Shown here piece by piece: positions 26,794-35,498 of a stretch of 64,000 nt of DNA (position 1 is its first letter; each line of letters starts with the position of its first letter). The stretch is taken from assembly GCF_007992095.1 (NCBI RefSeq), contig NZ_BJZP01000026.1:1-64000 (forward strand). The letters run 5' to 3'. Source of the stretch: Paenirhizobium naphthalenivorans. GTDB taxonomy: Bacteria; Pseudomonadota; Alphaproteobacteria; Rhizobiales; Rhizobiaceae. Under the pieces are notes generated by a model. The model was not told where the DNA came from. It saw only the letters and a program-made list of their open reading frames with translations, and did no database searches. The position numbers and the translations under genes were made by a program.

Positions 26794-27678
26794 ATGACGA
26801 GCTTTGTACTGACGGTATCCTGCAAATCCACCCGTGGCATCGTGGCCGCCATATCCGGCTATCTCGCCGCCAAGGGCTGCAACATCATCGACAGCTCACA
26901 ATTCGACGATCTTGGCACCGGTCAGTTCTTCATGCGCGTCAGCGTCATTTCGGAGGAAGGCGCAAGCCGCGAGGCCCTGCTTGAGGGGCTCAAGCCGATC
27001 TCCGACAAATTCGGCATGGACATTGAGATCCACGACTCCGCGCATCGCATGAAGGTGCTGCTGATGGTCTCGCGCTTCGGTCACTGCCTGAACGACCTGC
27101 TCTACCGGTGGAAAATCGGCGCCCTGCCGATCGACATCGTCGGAGTCGTGTCGAACCACTTCGACTATCAGAAGGTCGTGGTGAACCATGACATCCCCTT
27201 CTACCACATCAAGGTGACGAAGGAGAACAAGCCGCAGGCCGAGGCGCAATTACTGGATCTGGTCGAGCAGACCGGCACGGAGCTTATCGTTCTCGCCCGC
27301 TACATGCAGGTGCTCTCCGACAACCTGTGCAGGAAGATGTCGGGCAAGATCATCAACATCCATCACTCCTTCCTGCCATCGTTCAAAGGCGCCAACCCTT
27401 ACAAGCAGGCCTATGAGCGCGGCGTAAAGCTGATCGGCGCGACGGCGCATTACGTTACCGCCGACCTCGACGAAGGCCCGATCATCGAGCAGGACGTCGC
27501 CCGCATCACCCATGCCCAGAGCGCGGACGACTATGTCTCGATCGGCCGCGACGTCGAAAGTCAGGTGCTGGCCCGCGCCATCCACGCCCACATTCACCAC
27601 CGCACCTTCATCAATGGCAATCGCACGGTAGTTTTCCCGGCGAGCCCCGGCTCCTACGCCTCCGAGCGCATGGGCTGA
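26794..27678 (+). CDS. purU: Formyltetrahydrofolate deformylase (294 aa)
   Basis: Hydrolyses 10-formyl-THF to formate and THF, balancing one-carbon units. An N-terminal ACT domain (residues 1-80, VLTVSCKSTRGIVAAISGYL) precedes the formyltransferase-like catalytic domain, whose Asn-His-Asp centre is visible in KIINIHHSFLPSFKG and TADLDEGPIIEQD. The frame opens at 26626, but ATG 26794 follows GAGGAAAAGG and gives the family's usual 294 residues. It lies 195 bases after the GH2 gene and may be separately transcribed; in rhizobia purU also helps glycine homeostasis, so a link to a glycine-using ligase upstream is possible but unproven. Confidence 0.94.
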   Translation: MTSFVLTVSCKSTRGIVAAISGYLAAKGCNIIDSSQFDDLGTGQFFMRVSVISEEGASREALLEGLKPISDKFGMDIEIHDSAHRMKVLLMVSRFGHCLNDLLYRWKIGALPIDIVGVVSNHFDYQKVVVNHDIPFYHIKVTKENKPQAEAQLLDLVEQTGTELIVLARYMQVLSDNLCRKMSGKIINIHHSFLPSFKGANPYKQAYERGVKLIGATAHYVTADLDEGPIIEQDVARITHAQSADDYVSIGRDVESQVLARAIHAHIHHRTFINGNRTVVFPASPGSYASERMG

Positions 27679-27783
27679 AGGCCAGCGGAAGCGCCCGCTC
27701 TGTGGCGCGTGCGCTCATGCCGGGATGGACGGCGGTCATACCTTTGATAAGGTCGGCGATGTGATTCCCGAGGGAGAACAATC

Positions 27784-30711
27784 ATGCCCGACTCCGACCT
27801 GCTCAAACGCACCGAACTGCCCCGTCCGACCGTTTCGGAAGAGCAGGCAAGGGACATTTTGAAAACGCACTACGGACTGGAAGGCACCATAAAGGAGCTT
27901 GGCAGTCAGCAGGATCGCAATTTTCGCATCGACACGCGCGAGGCACGCTATGTCCTGAAGATCAGCCGGGAGGAATACGCGACGATCGAGCTGGCCGCGC
28001 AAAACGCCGCCATGCGCCACTTGGCGACATTTCCCGGCATGGCACGCATCCCGGAGCCAGTTCTGGCGACCGGCGGCGAAGACATCCTCTTTGTAACGCT
28101 CGACGACGAGGACTATCAGATCCGGCTGCTCACCTATCTCGACGGAGAGCCGCTGACCCAGCACAAATATCTGGCGCCGCAGGTCGTGGCGGAGCTGGGA
28201 GCGCTCACCGCCCGCATCGCCCTTGGCCTCAAGGATTTCATCCATCCAGGTCTCGACCGCGAATTGCAGTGGGACCTTCGCCGCGCAGGACCCGTCGCCC
28301 TTCACCTGCTGAAATCCGTCACCGACCAGACGCGCCGCGACCACATCGCAAAGGCGATGGTGACCGCGGTCAAACGGATCCAGCCGCTCGCTGGCGCGCT
28401 CCGGGTGCAGGCGATCCACCATGACATCACCGATGACAACGTGGTCGCAAGGCCTAACGACAAAGGTCGTCTGATGCCGGATGGAGTCATTGATTTCGGC
28501 GATGTCGTCACCGGCTGGCTGGTCGCCGATCTGGCCGTCGCCTGCGCGTCTCTCCTGCACCACGCCGATGGCGACCCCTTCTTCATTCTGCCGGCGGTGC
28601 GCGCATTCCAGCAACACTATCCACTCAACGAGGCGGAACTGAAGGCGCTCTGGCCTCTGATCGTGGCCCGCGCCGGCGTGCTGGTCGCCAGCACAGAGCA
28701 ACAACTCGCCATCGATCCGGACAATGATTACGTCAAGGGCAATGCCGAGCATGAGCGGGAAATGTTCAAGGTCGCCACGTCGGTGCCCTTCGCGCTGATC
28801 GAAACCGCAATTCTGGGCGCGGTCGGCCATGATAGCGCACAGTACGAGACGGACGGCTTCCTCGGGCTACTGCCCGACATCGCTCCGGAAACGATACGGC
28901 TCACCGACCTGTCGGTAACGAGTGAGGCGTTCATAGAAGATAATTGGTCCGATCCGCAGATCGACTGGAAGCTCCTGGCACACGCCGCCGCGGAGACTGG
29001 TGCTGCCTCGACCCGTTACGGCGAATACAGGCTCTCCTATACCAGAACCTTGTCGGTGCACCCACCCGCCACCTTCGCACTGCATGTCGACATCTGCCTT
29101 CCCGCTGGCACGCCCGCAATCGCGCCGTTTGCCGCAAAAATCGTCAAGGACGGCCAACATCTGATCCTGTCGACCCAGGAAATCTCACTGCATATCGACG
29201 GTGTTGACTGTCCGCTCGACGACGGCGACGAGATCGAGGCGGGGTCACCGATCGGAACTATCGCGGGTGCCGAAGGCGCGGTGGGCGGACTGCGCCTTCA
29301 GCTTTGCCGCGACCCGGATCTTGTTCCACCACTCTTCGCTCGTCCCTCCCATGCCGCAACCTGGGCAAGGCTCTGTCCTTCGCCCGCAGCACTTATTGGC
29401 ACCAACCTCGATGCACCGCCCCCGCAAAGTGCCGCTCTTCTCGCAAAGCGACGAAAGAGCTTCGCTGGAGCCCAGAAAAACTATTATGCCGATCCGCCAC
29501 AGATCGAGCGCGGCTGGCGGGAGCACATGTTCGACGTGACAGGCCGATCCTATCTGGACATGGTCAACAACGTCACTATCCTCGGCCATGGCCACCCGCG
29601 ACTGGCCCACGCGGCCGGTCGCCAATGGTCACTACTCAACACCAATTCACGCTTCCATTATGCCTCGGTCGCCGAGTTCTCCGATCGATTGGCCTCGCTT
29701 GCGCCGGATGGCCTAGACACCGTATTCCTCGTCAACAGCGGATCCGAGGCGGTCGATCTCGCGCTGCGCCTCGCCTGGGCAAAGACCGGTTCGCACAATA
29801 TCGTCAGCCTGCTTGAAGCCTATCACGGCTGGACGGTCGCGAGCGACGCTGTCTCCACGTCGATCGCCGACAATCCGCGCGCGCTCGAGACGCGGCCCCG
29901 CTGGGTTCATCCGGTCACAGCTCCCAACACCTACCGCGGCCCCTATCGCGGCGCGACATCGACCGAAGACTATGTGTCCAGGGTGTCGCGGACTCTCGAC
30001 ACGATTGATGCGGCCGGCGAGCGCCTCGCCGGTTTCATCTGCGAAAGCGTCTACGGCAATGCCGGCGGCATTCCGCTGCCGCCCGGTTATCTCGCCGAGG
30101 TCTACGGCATGATCCGCGCGCGCGGCGGCGTGTGCATCGCAGACGAGGTGCAGGTCGGCTACGGACGCCTCGGCCATTTCTTCTGGGGGTTCGAAGAGCA
30201 GGGCGTGGTGCCGGACATCATCACCGTTGCCAAGGGCATGGGCAACGGCCAGCCGCTCGGCGCGGTCATCACCAGCCGGGAGATCGCCGACGCGCTGGAG
30301 AACGAAGGTTACTTCTTCTCCTCCGCCGGCGGCAGTCCGGTCAGTTCGGTGGTCGGCATGACGGTACTCGACATCATGCGGGACGAGAACCTGCAGCAAA
30401 ACGCCCGCGACACCGGCGACTATCTGAAATCACGCCTGGAAGCGCTCGGCCAGCGCTTCCCCTTGGTTGGTGCGGTCCACGGCATGGGCCTCTACCTCGG
30501 CCTTGAATTCGTCCGGGATCGTGAAACGCTGGAACCCGCCACCGAGGAGACCGCGGCGATCTGCGACCGACTGCTTGATCTCGGTGTCATCATGCAACCG
30601 ACGGGCGATCATCTTAACGTTTTGAAAATAAAGCCGCCGCTCTGCCTGTCCCGCGATAGCGCAGACTTCTTTGCCGCGATGCTGGAGAAGGTGCTTTCCG
30701 AGGGGTGGTGA
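27784..30711 (+). CDS. Fusion: APH-type kinase, M23-like segment and class III aminotransferase/phospho-lyase (975 aa)
   Basis: Three parts in one chain. Residues about 20-370 form an aminoglycoside-phosphotransferase-like kinase (catalytic HHDITDDN at 212-219, DFGD at 237-240). About 410-530 resemble an M23 peptidase barrel (LHVDICLPAGTPAIAPF) but lack the second metal site, GGLRLQL replacing the histidine motif. About 560-975 are a class III PLP enzyme with lysine K817 in VAKGMGNGQPLG. Kinase and lyase halves correspond to human hydroxylysine kinase and the AGXT2L-type phospho-lyases, which make aminoadipate semialdehyde from hydroxylysine, or acetaldehyde from ethanolamine, via the phosphate. 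The nearby amaB would use the former product. Ribosome-binding site GAGGGAGAA supports ATG 27784. Confidence 0.87.
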   Translation: MPDSDLLKRTELPRPTVSEEQARDILKTHYGLEGTIKELGSQQDRNFRIDTREARYVLKISREEYATIELAAQNAAMRHLATFPGMARIPEPVLATGGEDILFVTLDDEDYQIRLLTYLDGEPLTQHKYLAPQVVAELGALTARIALGLKDFIHPGLDRELQWDLRRAGPVALHLLKSVTDQTRRDHIAKAMVTAVKRIQPLAGALRVQAIHHDITDDNVVARPNDKGRLMPDGVIDFGDVVTGWLVADLAVACASLLHHADGDPFFILPAVRAFQQHYPLNEAELKALWPLIVARAGVLVASTEQQLAIDPDNDYVKGNAEHEREMFKVATSVPFALIETAILGAVGHDSAQYETDGFLGLLPDIAPETIRLTDLSVTSEAFIEDNWSDPQIDWKLLAHAAAETGAASTRYGEYRLSYTRTLSVHPPATFALHVDICLPAGTPAIAPFAAKIVKDGQHLILSTQEISLHIDGVDCPLDDGDEIEAGSPIGTIAGAEGAVGGLRLQLCRDPDLVPPLFARPSHAATWARLCPSPAALIGTNLDAPPPQSAALLAKRRKSFAGAQKNYYADPPQIERGWREHMFDVTGRSYLDMVNNVTILGHGHPRLAHAAGRQWSLLNTNSRFHYASVAEFSDRLASLAPDGLDTVFLVNSGSEAVDLALRLAWAKTGSHNIVSLLEAYHGWTVASDAVSTSIADNPRALETRPRWVHPVTAPNTYRGPYRGATSTEDYVSRVSRTLDTIDAAGERLAGFICESVYGNAGGIPLPPGYLAEVYGMIRARGGVCIADEVQVGYGRLGHFFWGFEEQGVVPDIITVAKGMGNGQPLGAVITSREIADALENEGYFFSSAGGSPVSSVVGMTVLDIMRDENLQQNARDTGDYLKSRLEALGQRFPLVGAVHGMGLYLGLEFVRDRETLEPATEETAAICDRLLDLGVIMQPTGDHLNVLKIKPPLCLSRDSADFFAAMLEKVLSEGW

Positions 30712-30885
30712 AGGGCGCGCAGTCCGCAGACAGACTGCTTAATTCTCTATAACGACGATCATTCAAGTTTTCCGATATTATAAACGCTTCGCAAATCGCA
30801 AAACCAGGCTTGTCAGGAGTCGCCTTCACAGCCGTTTGAGGCCGTGCCTATCCTTCGCCTCAACAGCCCATGGTGAGGAAAAGCG

Positions 30886-31290
30886 ATGCCAGGCATGCCA
30901 GAGATGATCTCAACCCCTTGGATCGTATGGGGCATCGCTTTGTTTCTGCTGAAACAGCTGATCGCCGATTTCCTGCTCCAGACACGATGGATGGCCATCG
31001 GCAAGCAGCGGCGACACCGCTGGCTGTTTCCGCTTTCCGTGCATGCCGGATTGCATGGCGCCCTGACTGGCCTCATCTTCTCGATCTTGGCCCCGGCGCT
31101 TGCCTGGATCGGGCTTGTCGATTTCATCGTGCACTTTGCCATTGACCGGGCAAAGGCGGCGATCCAGACGCGTCTCGGCCTCGATGTGAGCCAGACCGGC
31201 TTCTGGTGGTTATTCGGTATGGACCAGACACTGCATCACCTGACCCATCTTGGCCTTGCCGCACTTCTGGCCGTTAGCCGCACACTCTGA
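30886..31290 (+). CDS. DUF3307-type membrane protein (134 aa)
   Basis: Small inner-membrane protein with about three to four hydrophobic segments and several conserved-looking histidines: LLKQLIADFLLQT, HAGLHGALTG, FIVHFAIDRAKA and DQTLHHLTHLGL. The pattern of a membrane protein with HxxxH and paired-histidine motifs fits the DUF3307 family. ATG 30886 is supported by GAGGAAAAGCG directly upstream. It is convergent with the LysR gene that ends 11 bases beyond its stop. Function unknown; it does not obviously belong with either neighbour. Confidence 0.78.
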   Translation: MPGMPEMISTPWIVWGIALFLLKQLIADFLLQTRWMAIGKQRRHRWLFPLSVHAGLHGALTGLIFSILAPALAWIGLVDFIVHFAIDRAKAAIQTRLGLDVSQTGFWWLFGMDQTLHHLTHLGLAALLAVSRTL

Positions 31291-31300
31291 CGACGGAGGG

Positions 31301-32218
31301 TCAGCCGGCTTGCGTCGCCGCGCTGCGTTCTCGTGCCACCTCGTCGAGGATCCAGTTGCGAAACGCGACGAGCGGCAGATAGCTGGCCCGTTCCCGCGTG
31401 AAGGCCAGATAGTAACGCCCCTCGCTATCCACCTCGTGATCGATAGCGGCAATCAGATCACCGCGCACCAATTCCTCGCGGAACAAAAAAACCGGCAGCA
31501 GCGCCACGCCAAGCCCGCCGATCGCCGCCTGCGCAGCCGCGGCGAACTGATCGAACAACATCCCGTGTACCGACTCGAACGCCACGCCATTGGCCGAAAG
31601 CCATTTTTCCCAGGCGTCCGGACGGCTCGTCAGATGCAGCAGCGGCACGTCGAGAAGGTCGGCCGGCGTTTCGAGCCGATGGGCGGCCTTGAACGCTGGA
31701 CTGCAAACCGGAATAACCGTCTCGCCCATCAGTGGGGTAAGATCGGCTCCAGGCCAGACCGGCGCGCCGAAATGGATCGCCGCATCGATCGAATCCAGAT
31801 GAAAATCGAAAGGCGACAGGCGGGTGATGAGATTGATCGTAATACCCGGATTGGTCGCGAGAAAATCAGCGAGCCGGGGTGCGAGCCAGCGCGCGCCGAA
31901 GGTCGGAAGAACGCCAAGGTTCAACGTTCCGCCGTTGGGGTTGGCGCGAAGATTGAGCGAGGCACTGGAGATGCGGCGCAGGGCCTCGCGGATTTCCCGC
32001 GCATAGCCATCACCAGCGACCGTCAGGCGAATGGTCTGGCGTTCGCGCAGGAACAGTTCGACGCCCAATTGGTCCTCCAACGCCTTGATCTGCCGGCTGA
32101 CGGCGCTCTGGGTCAGGTCGAGTTCGCGCGCCGCGGCCGTGATACTGCCGGTCCGGGCCGCCGCCTCGAAAGCGGCAAGCAATGAGAGCGACGGAAGGAA
32201 GCGCCGGGCCGGCAGCAT
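31301..32218 (-). CDS. LysR-family regulator, GcvA-like, divergent from amaA (305 aa)
   Basis: Typical LysR regulator: winged helix at residues 5-65 (LAAFEAAARTGSITAAARELDLTQSAVSRQI is its core) and a periplasmic-binding-like effector domain from about 90. The C-terminal domain reads like GcvA-type members (LGVLPTFGARWLAPRL, DAAIHFG). ATG 32218 has GAGGT 6-7 bases upstream; the longer frame starts at a TTG. It is divergent from amaA-amaB and probably activates them in response to a lysine-pathway intermediate. A clear paralogue at 52385-53308 lies next to gcdH. Confidence 0.9.
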   Translation of the reverse strand: MLPARRFLPSLSLLAAFEAAARTGSITAAARELDLTQSAVSRQIKALEDQLGVELFLRERQTIRLTVAGDGYAREIREALRRISSASLNLRANPNGGTLNLGVLPTFGARWLAPRLADFLATNPGITINLITRLSPFDFHLDSIDAAIHFGAPVWPGADLTPLMGETVIPVCSPAFKAAHRLETPADLLDVPLLHLTSRPDAWEKWLSANGVAFESVHGMLFDQFAAAAQAAIGGLGVALLPVFLFREELVRGDLIAAIDHEVDSEGRYYLAFTRERASYLPLVAFRNWILDEVARERSAATQAG

Positions 32219-32431
32219 GTTATACCTCAACGGAATGAACTCTTGAGAAATTATCGTTGGAACGGGTTAGTTTCGTCTTCTAGATTTCGCAAGACTTTAC
32301 GTTTCGCAATAACACGGGCGAACCGCGCTTCTGGCGATCCTCCCACCCAAAAGGGCGGATCGCAACTGCCTGCCAATCGAAACGATACGTCTTTTCGGCC
32401 GCCTCCCACGGCCACCCTAGAGGAAGACATC

Positions 32432-33715
32432 ATGCTGAACGACCCCCGCTCCCACGGTTTGTGGGAAAAGACTGCACCGGCCGCACCGGTGACACCGCCG
32501 CTTGCAGGCCCCGTGGACGCCGACGTGGTGATCGTCGGTGGCGGCTACACCGGCATATCCGCCGCGCTGCATCTCGCTGAGGCGGGAACCAAGGTCGTCC
32601 TCCTCGAGGCGACCGAGATCGGTTTCGGCGGCGCCGGTCGCAATGTCGGCCTGATCAACGGCGGCATGTGGGTCATGCCAGCGGAAATCCCCGGCGTACT
32701 GGGGCCCGTCTATGGCGAACGCGTGCTCGACCTGCTGGGTAATGCGCCGCTCCTCGTGCGGGCGCTGGTGGAAAAGCACGACATCGCCTGCGAAATCGAA
32801 AAGAACGGAACCCTGCACTGTGCCGTCGGTGAAGAGGGCCTCAAGGAGATCAAGGAGCGCTGCAGCCAGTGGGCAGCGCGTGGCGCGGATGTCCGCGTCC
32901 TGTCAGCCGAAGAGACGGCGAAGCGCATCGGCACGACGGCCTATACCGGATCGCTGCTCGACATGCGCGCCGGAACGCTCCAGCCACTGGCCTATGTTCG
33001 GGGGCTCGCCAAGGCGGCGATCGCTGCCGGAGCGAAGATCCACACTGGCAGCGCCGCCGTTTCGACGGAACGCAATGGCAGCCGCTGGGTGGTGAAGACG
33101 GCGAACGGCTCGGTGTCGGCCGACTGGATCGTCGTCGCCTCCGAATACTATTCGACCGGTCCCTGGGAAGCGGTGCGCAACGAACAGGTCTTGCTGCCCT
33201 ATTTCAACTTTGCCACGAAGCCGCTGACCGCCGCCCAACTGAAGAAAGTCCTGCCCGGCCGCGAAGGCTGTTGGGACACCAAGGAAGTGCTCTCGTCCTT
33301 CCGCATGGATCAGGCCGGCCGTCTGGTTTTCGGCAGCTGCGGTGCGCTGCGCAACACAGGCCTTGGAATTCACCGCGCCTGGGCAAAGCGGGCCTTGAAG
33401 AAGCTTTTCCCCGAACTCGGCAATGTCGAGTTCGAGGCCGAATGGTATGGCCGCATCGGCATGACCGATGATGCCATTCCGCGCTTCCACAAGTTTGCGC
33501 AGAATGTCGTTGGCTTCTCCGGCTATAATGGCCGTGGCATTGCACCCGGCACGGTTTTCGGTAAGACACTGGCCCGTCACATCCTCGGCGAGCTTTCAGA
33601 AGCTGATCTGCCTCTGCCTGTGAGGGAAGTCGTCGAAGCCCCGCTGCGCAACCTGAAAGGCGCCTATTACGAAGCCGGCGCCCAGATCGCCCATTTCGCC
33701 GGCGCGCGTTTCTGA
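32432..33715 (+). CDS. amaA: FAD-dependent amine oxidase, probable L-pipecolate oxidase (427 aa)
   Basis: DAO-family flavoprotein with the dinucleotide-binding VVIVGGGYTGISAALHLAEAG near residue 30, GFGGAGRNVGLINGG, and the C-terminal FAD motif GFSGYNGRGIAPGT. The same pairing with the next gene occurs in Pseudomonas putida, where AmaA oxidises L-pipecolate to piperideine-6-carboxylate. ATG 32432 follows AGAGGAAG; the frame extends to 32243 across the divergent promoter without support. A 62-base gap separates it from amaB. Alternative: oxidase for another secondary amine or amino acid, but the amaB neighbour makes pipecolate most likely. Confidence 0.85.
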   Translation: MLNDPRSHGLWEKTAPAAPVTPPLAGPVDADVVIVGGGYTGISAALHLAEAGTKVVLLEATEIGFGGAGRNVGLINGGMWVMPAEIPGVLGPVYGERVLDLLGNAPLLVRALVEKHDIACEIEKNGTLHCAVGEEGLKEIKERCSQWAARGADVRVLSAEETAKRIGTTAYTGSLLDMRAGTLQPLAYVRGLAKAAIAAGAKIHTGSAAVSTERNGSRWVVKTANGSVSADWIVVASEYYSTGPWEAVRNEQVLLPYFNFATKPLTAAQLKKVLPGREGCWDTKEVLSSFRMDQAGRLVFGSCGALRNTGLGIHRAWAKRALKKLFPELGNVEFEAEWYGRIGMTDDAIPRFHKFAQNVVGFSGYNGRGIAPGTVFGKTLARHILGELSEADLPLPVREVVEAPLRNLKGAYYEAGAQIAHFAGARF

Positions 33716-33777
33716 AGCGAAACGCGGCTCAACGATAACCAGATAATGGAACATCCGAAATCACTGGAAGGAACACC

Positions 33778-35319
33778 ATGACTCTTGCCAACCTGAACTT
33801 CTCGGCCGAAGTGGCCGCCATCATGGGCCGCCTCGGCGTACCCGCCGCAAATCTCGCCGGCGGGACGCTTGCCGTCCGCTCGCCGATCAACGGCGAGAAG
33901 ATCGCCGCCATCGCCGAGATCAGTGCCGCAGACACCAAGGCGGCGATCGACGCCGCCCACCAAGCCTTCCTCGAATGGCGCCTCGTTCCGGCTCCCAAGC
34001 GCGGCGAATTGATCCGCCTGCTCGGCGAGGAGCTGCGCGCCGCCAAGGCAGATCTCGGCCGCCTCGTTTCGATCGAAGTCGGCAAGATCGTCTCCGAAGG
34101 CCTCGGCGAAGTGCAGGAAATGATCGACATCTGCGACTTCGCCGTCGGCCTGTCGCGTCAGCTCTACGGCCTGACGATCGCCACCGAGCGCGCCGAACAT
34201 CGTATGATGGAAAGCTGGCATCCACTCGGCGTCACCGGCATCATCTCGGCCTTCAACTTCCCGGTCGCCGTCTGGTCCTGGAACTCGGCTCTGGCGCTTG
34301 TCTGCGGTAACTCCACCGTCTGGAAGCCGTCGGAAAAGACCCCGCTGACCGCCATCGCCACCCAGGCGATCTTCGAGAAGGCTGTCAGCCGCTATGTCGC
34401 CGACGGCGGCAAGGCGCCCGCCAACCTCTCGACACTGCTGATCGGCGGCCGCGAGATCGGCGAAGTTCTGGTCGATAGCCCGAAGGTTCCGCTCATCTCG
34501 GCAACCGGCTCGACCCTCATGGGTCGCGCCGTCGGTCCGCGCGTCGCCACCCGTTTCGGCCGCTCGATCCTTGAACTCGGCGGTAATAATGCAGCGATCG
34601 TCTGCCCGACGGCAGACCTCGACCTGACGCTGCGCGGCGTCGCCTTCGCCGCCATGGGCACGGCCGGCCAGCGCTGCACGTCGCTGCGCCGTCTGTTCGT
34701 CCATGAAAGCGTCTACGACCAGCTCGTTCCGCGCCTTATCCAGGCCTATGGCTCGGTCACGGTCGGCAACCCGCTGCAGTCGACCACGCTCGTCGGCCCG
34801 CTGATCGATGAAGGCTCCTTCGGCCGCATGCAGAAGGCCCTCGACGAAGCCAAGGCTGCCGGTGGCAAGGTTTCGGGTGGTGAACGCCTGATGCAGAATG
34901 AAGCAGCAGACGCCTTCTATGTGCGCCCGGCGATCGTCGAAATGCCGGCCCAGACCGGCCCGGTCAAGGAGGAGACCTTCGCGCCGATCCTCTATATCGT
35001 CAAGTACAGCGATTTCGACGAAGCGCTGGCACTGAACAATGACGTGCCGCAGGGCCTGTCGTCGTCGATCTTCACCAACGACCTGCGCGAGGCGGAAGCC
35101 TTCGTGTCGGACCGAGGTTCTGACTGCGGCATCGCAAACGTCAACATCGGTCCGTCTGGTGCCGAAATCGGCGGCGCATTCGGGGGTGAAAAGGAAACCG
35201 GCGGCGGTCGCGAATCCGGCTCCGACGCCTGGAAGGCCTATATGCGCCGCGCCACCAACACGATCAACTACGGCAAGACTCTGCCGCTCGCTCAGGGCGT
35301 CAAGTTCGACGTAGGCTGA
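33778..35319 (+). CDS. amaB: L-aminoadipate-semialdehyde (piperideine-6-carboxylate) dehydrogenase (513 aa)
   Basis: ALDH7-type aldehyde dehydrogenase (antiquitin/ALDH7A1 relative) oxidising aminoadipate semialdehyde to L-2-aminoadipate with NAD. Landmarks are ISAFNFPVAVWSWN, ISATGSTLMGR, LELGGNNAAIV, the cysteine motif GTAGQRCTSLRRL and the ALDH7-specific C-terminal block NIGPSGAEIGGAFGGEKETGGGRESGSD (given here only as a landmark near residues 457-484). Ribosome-binding site GAAGGAACACC precedes ATG 33778. It completes the pipecolate route begun by AmaA and would also accept the predicted product of the fused kinase/phospho-lyase about 3 kb upstream. Confidence 0.94.
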   Translation: MTLANLNFSAEVAAIMGRLGVPAANLAGGTLAVRSPINGEKIAAIAEISAADTKAAIDAAHQAFLEWRLVPAPKRGELIRLLGEELRAAKADLGRLVSIEVGKIVSEGLGEVQEMIDICDFAVGLSRQLYGLTIATERAEHRMMESWHPLGVTGIISAFNFPVAVWSWNSALALVCGNSTVWKPSEKTPLTAIATQAIFEKAVSRYVADGGKAPANLSTLLIGGREIGEVLVDSPKVPLISATGSTLMGRAVGPRVATRFGRSILELGGNNAAIVCPTADLDLTLRGVAFAAMGTAGQRCTSLRRLFVHESVYDQLVPRLIQAYGSVTVGNPLQSTTLVGPLIDEGSFGRMQKALDEAKAAGGKVSGGERLMQNEAADAFYVRPAIVEMPAQTGPVKEETFAPILYIVKYSDFDEALALNNDVPQGLSSSIFTNDLREAEAFVSDRGSDCGIANVNIGPSGAEIGGAFGGEKETGGGRESGSDAWKAYMRRATNTINYGKTLPLAQGVKFDVG

Positions 35320-35348
35320 TCGCTCATCCTGCCCTTTGGGGTCGAGCG

Positions 35349-35382
35349 GCCGCGCGGTTCAAAAGGACCGCGCGGCTTTTTT
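35349..35382 (+). terminator. Rho-independent terminator of amaAB
   Basis: Perfect ten-base-pair stem GCCGCGCGGT (35349-35358) and ACCGCGCGGC (35367-35376), loop of eight, then six T residues. Confidence 0.92.
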
Positions 35383-35498
35383 GTATCGTGCTTGAAAGGC
35401 TCGCCACATCAGACAAAGGTTTCATCGGCCGCACTGGCCATCCCATTCGGAATCGGCCAAGGTGCGGGTGTGAGCTGGCGGCACCTCGGGGAGGGCGA

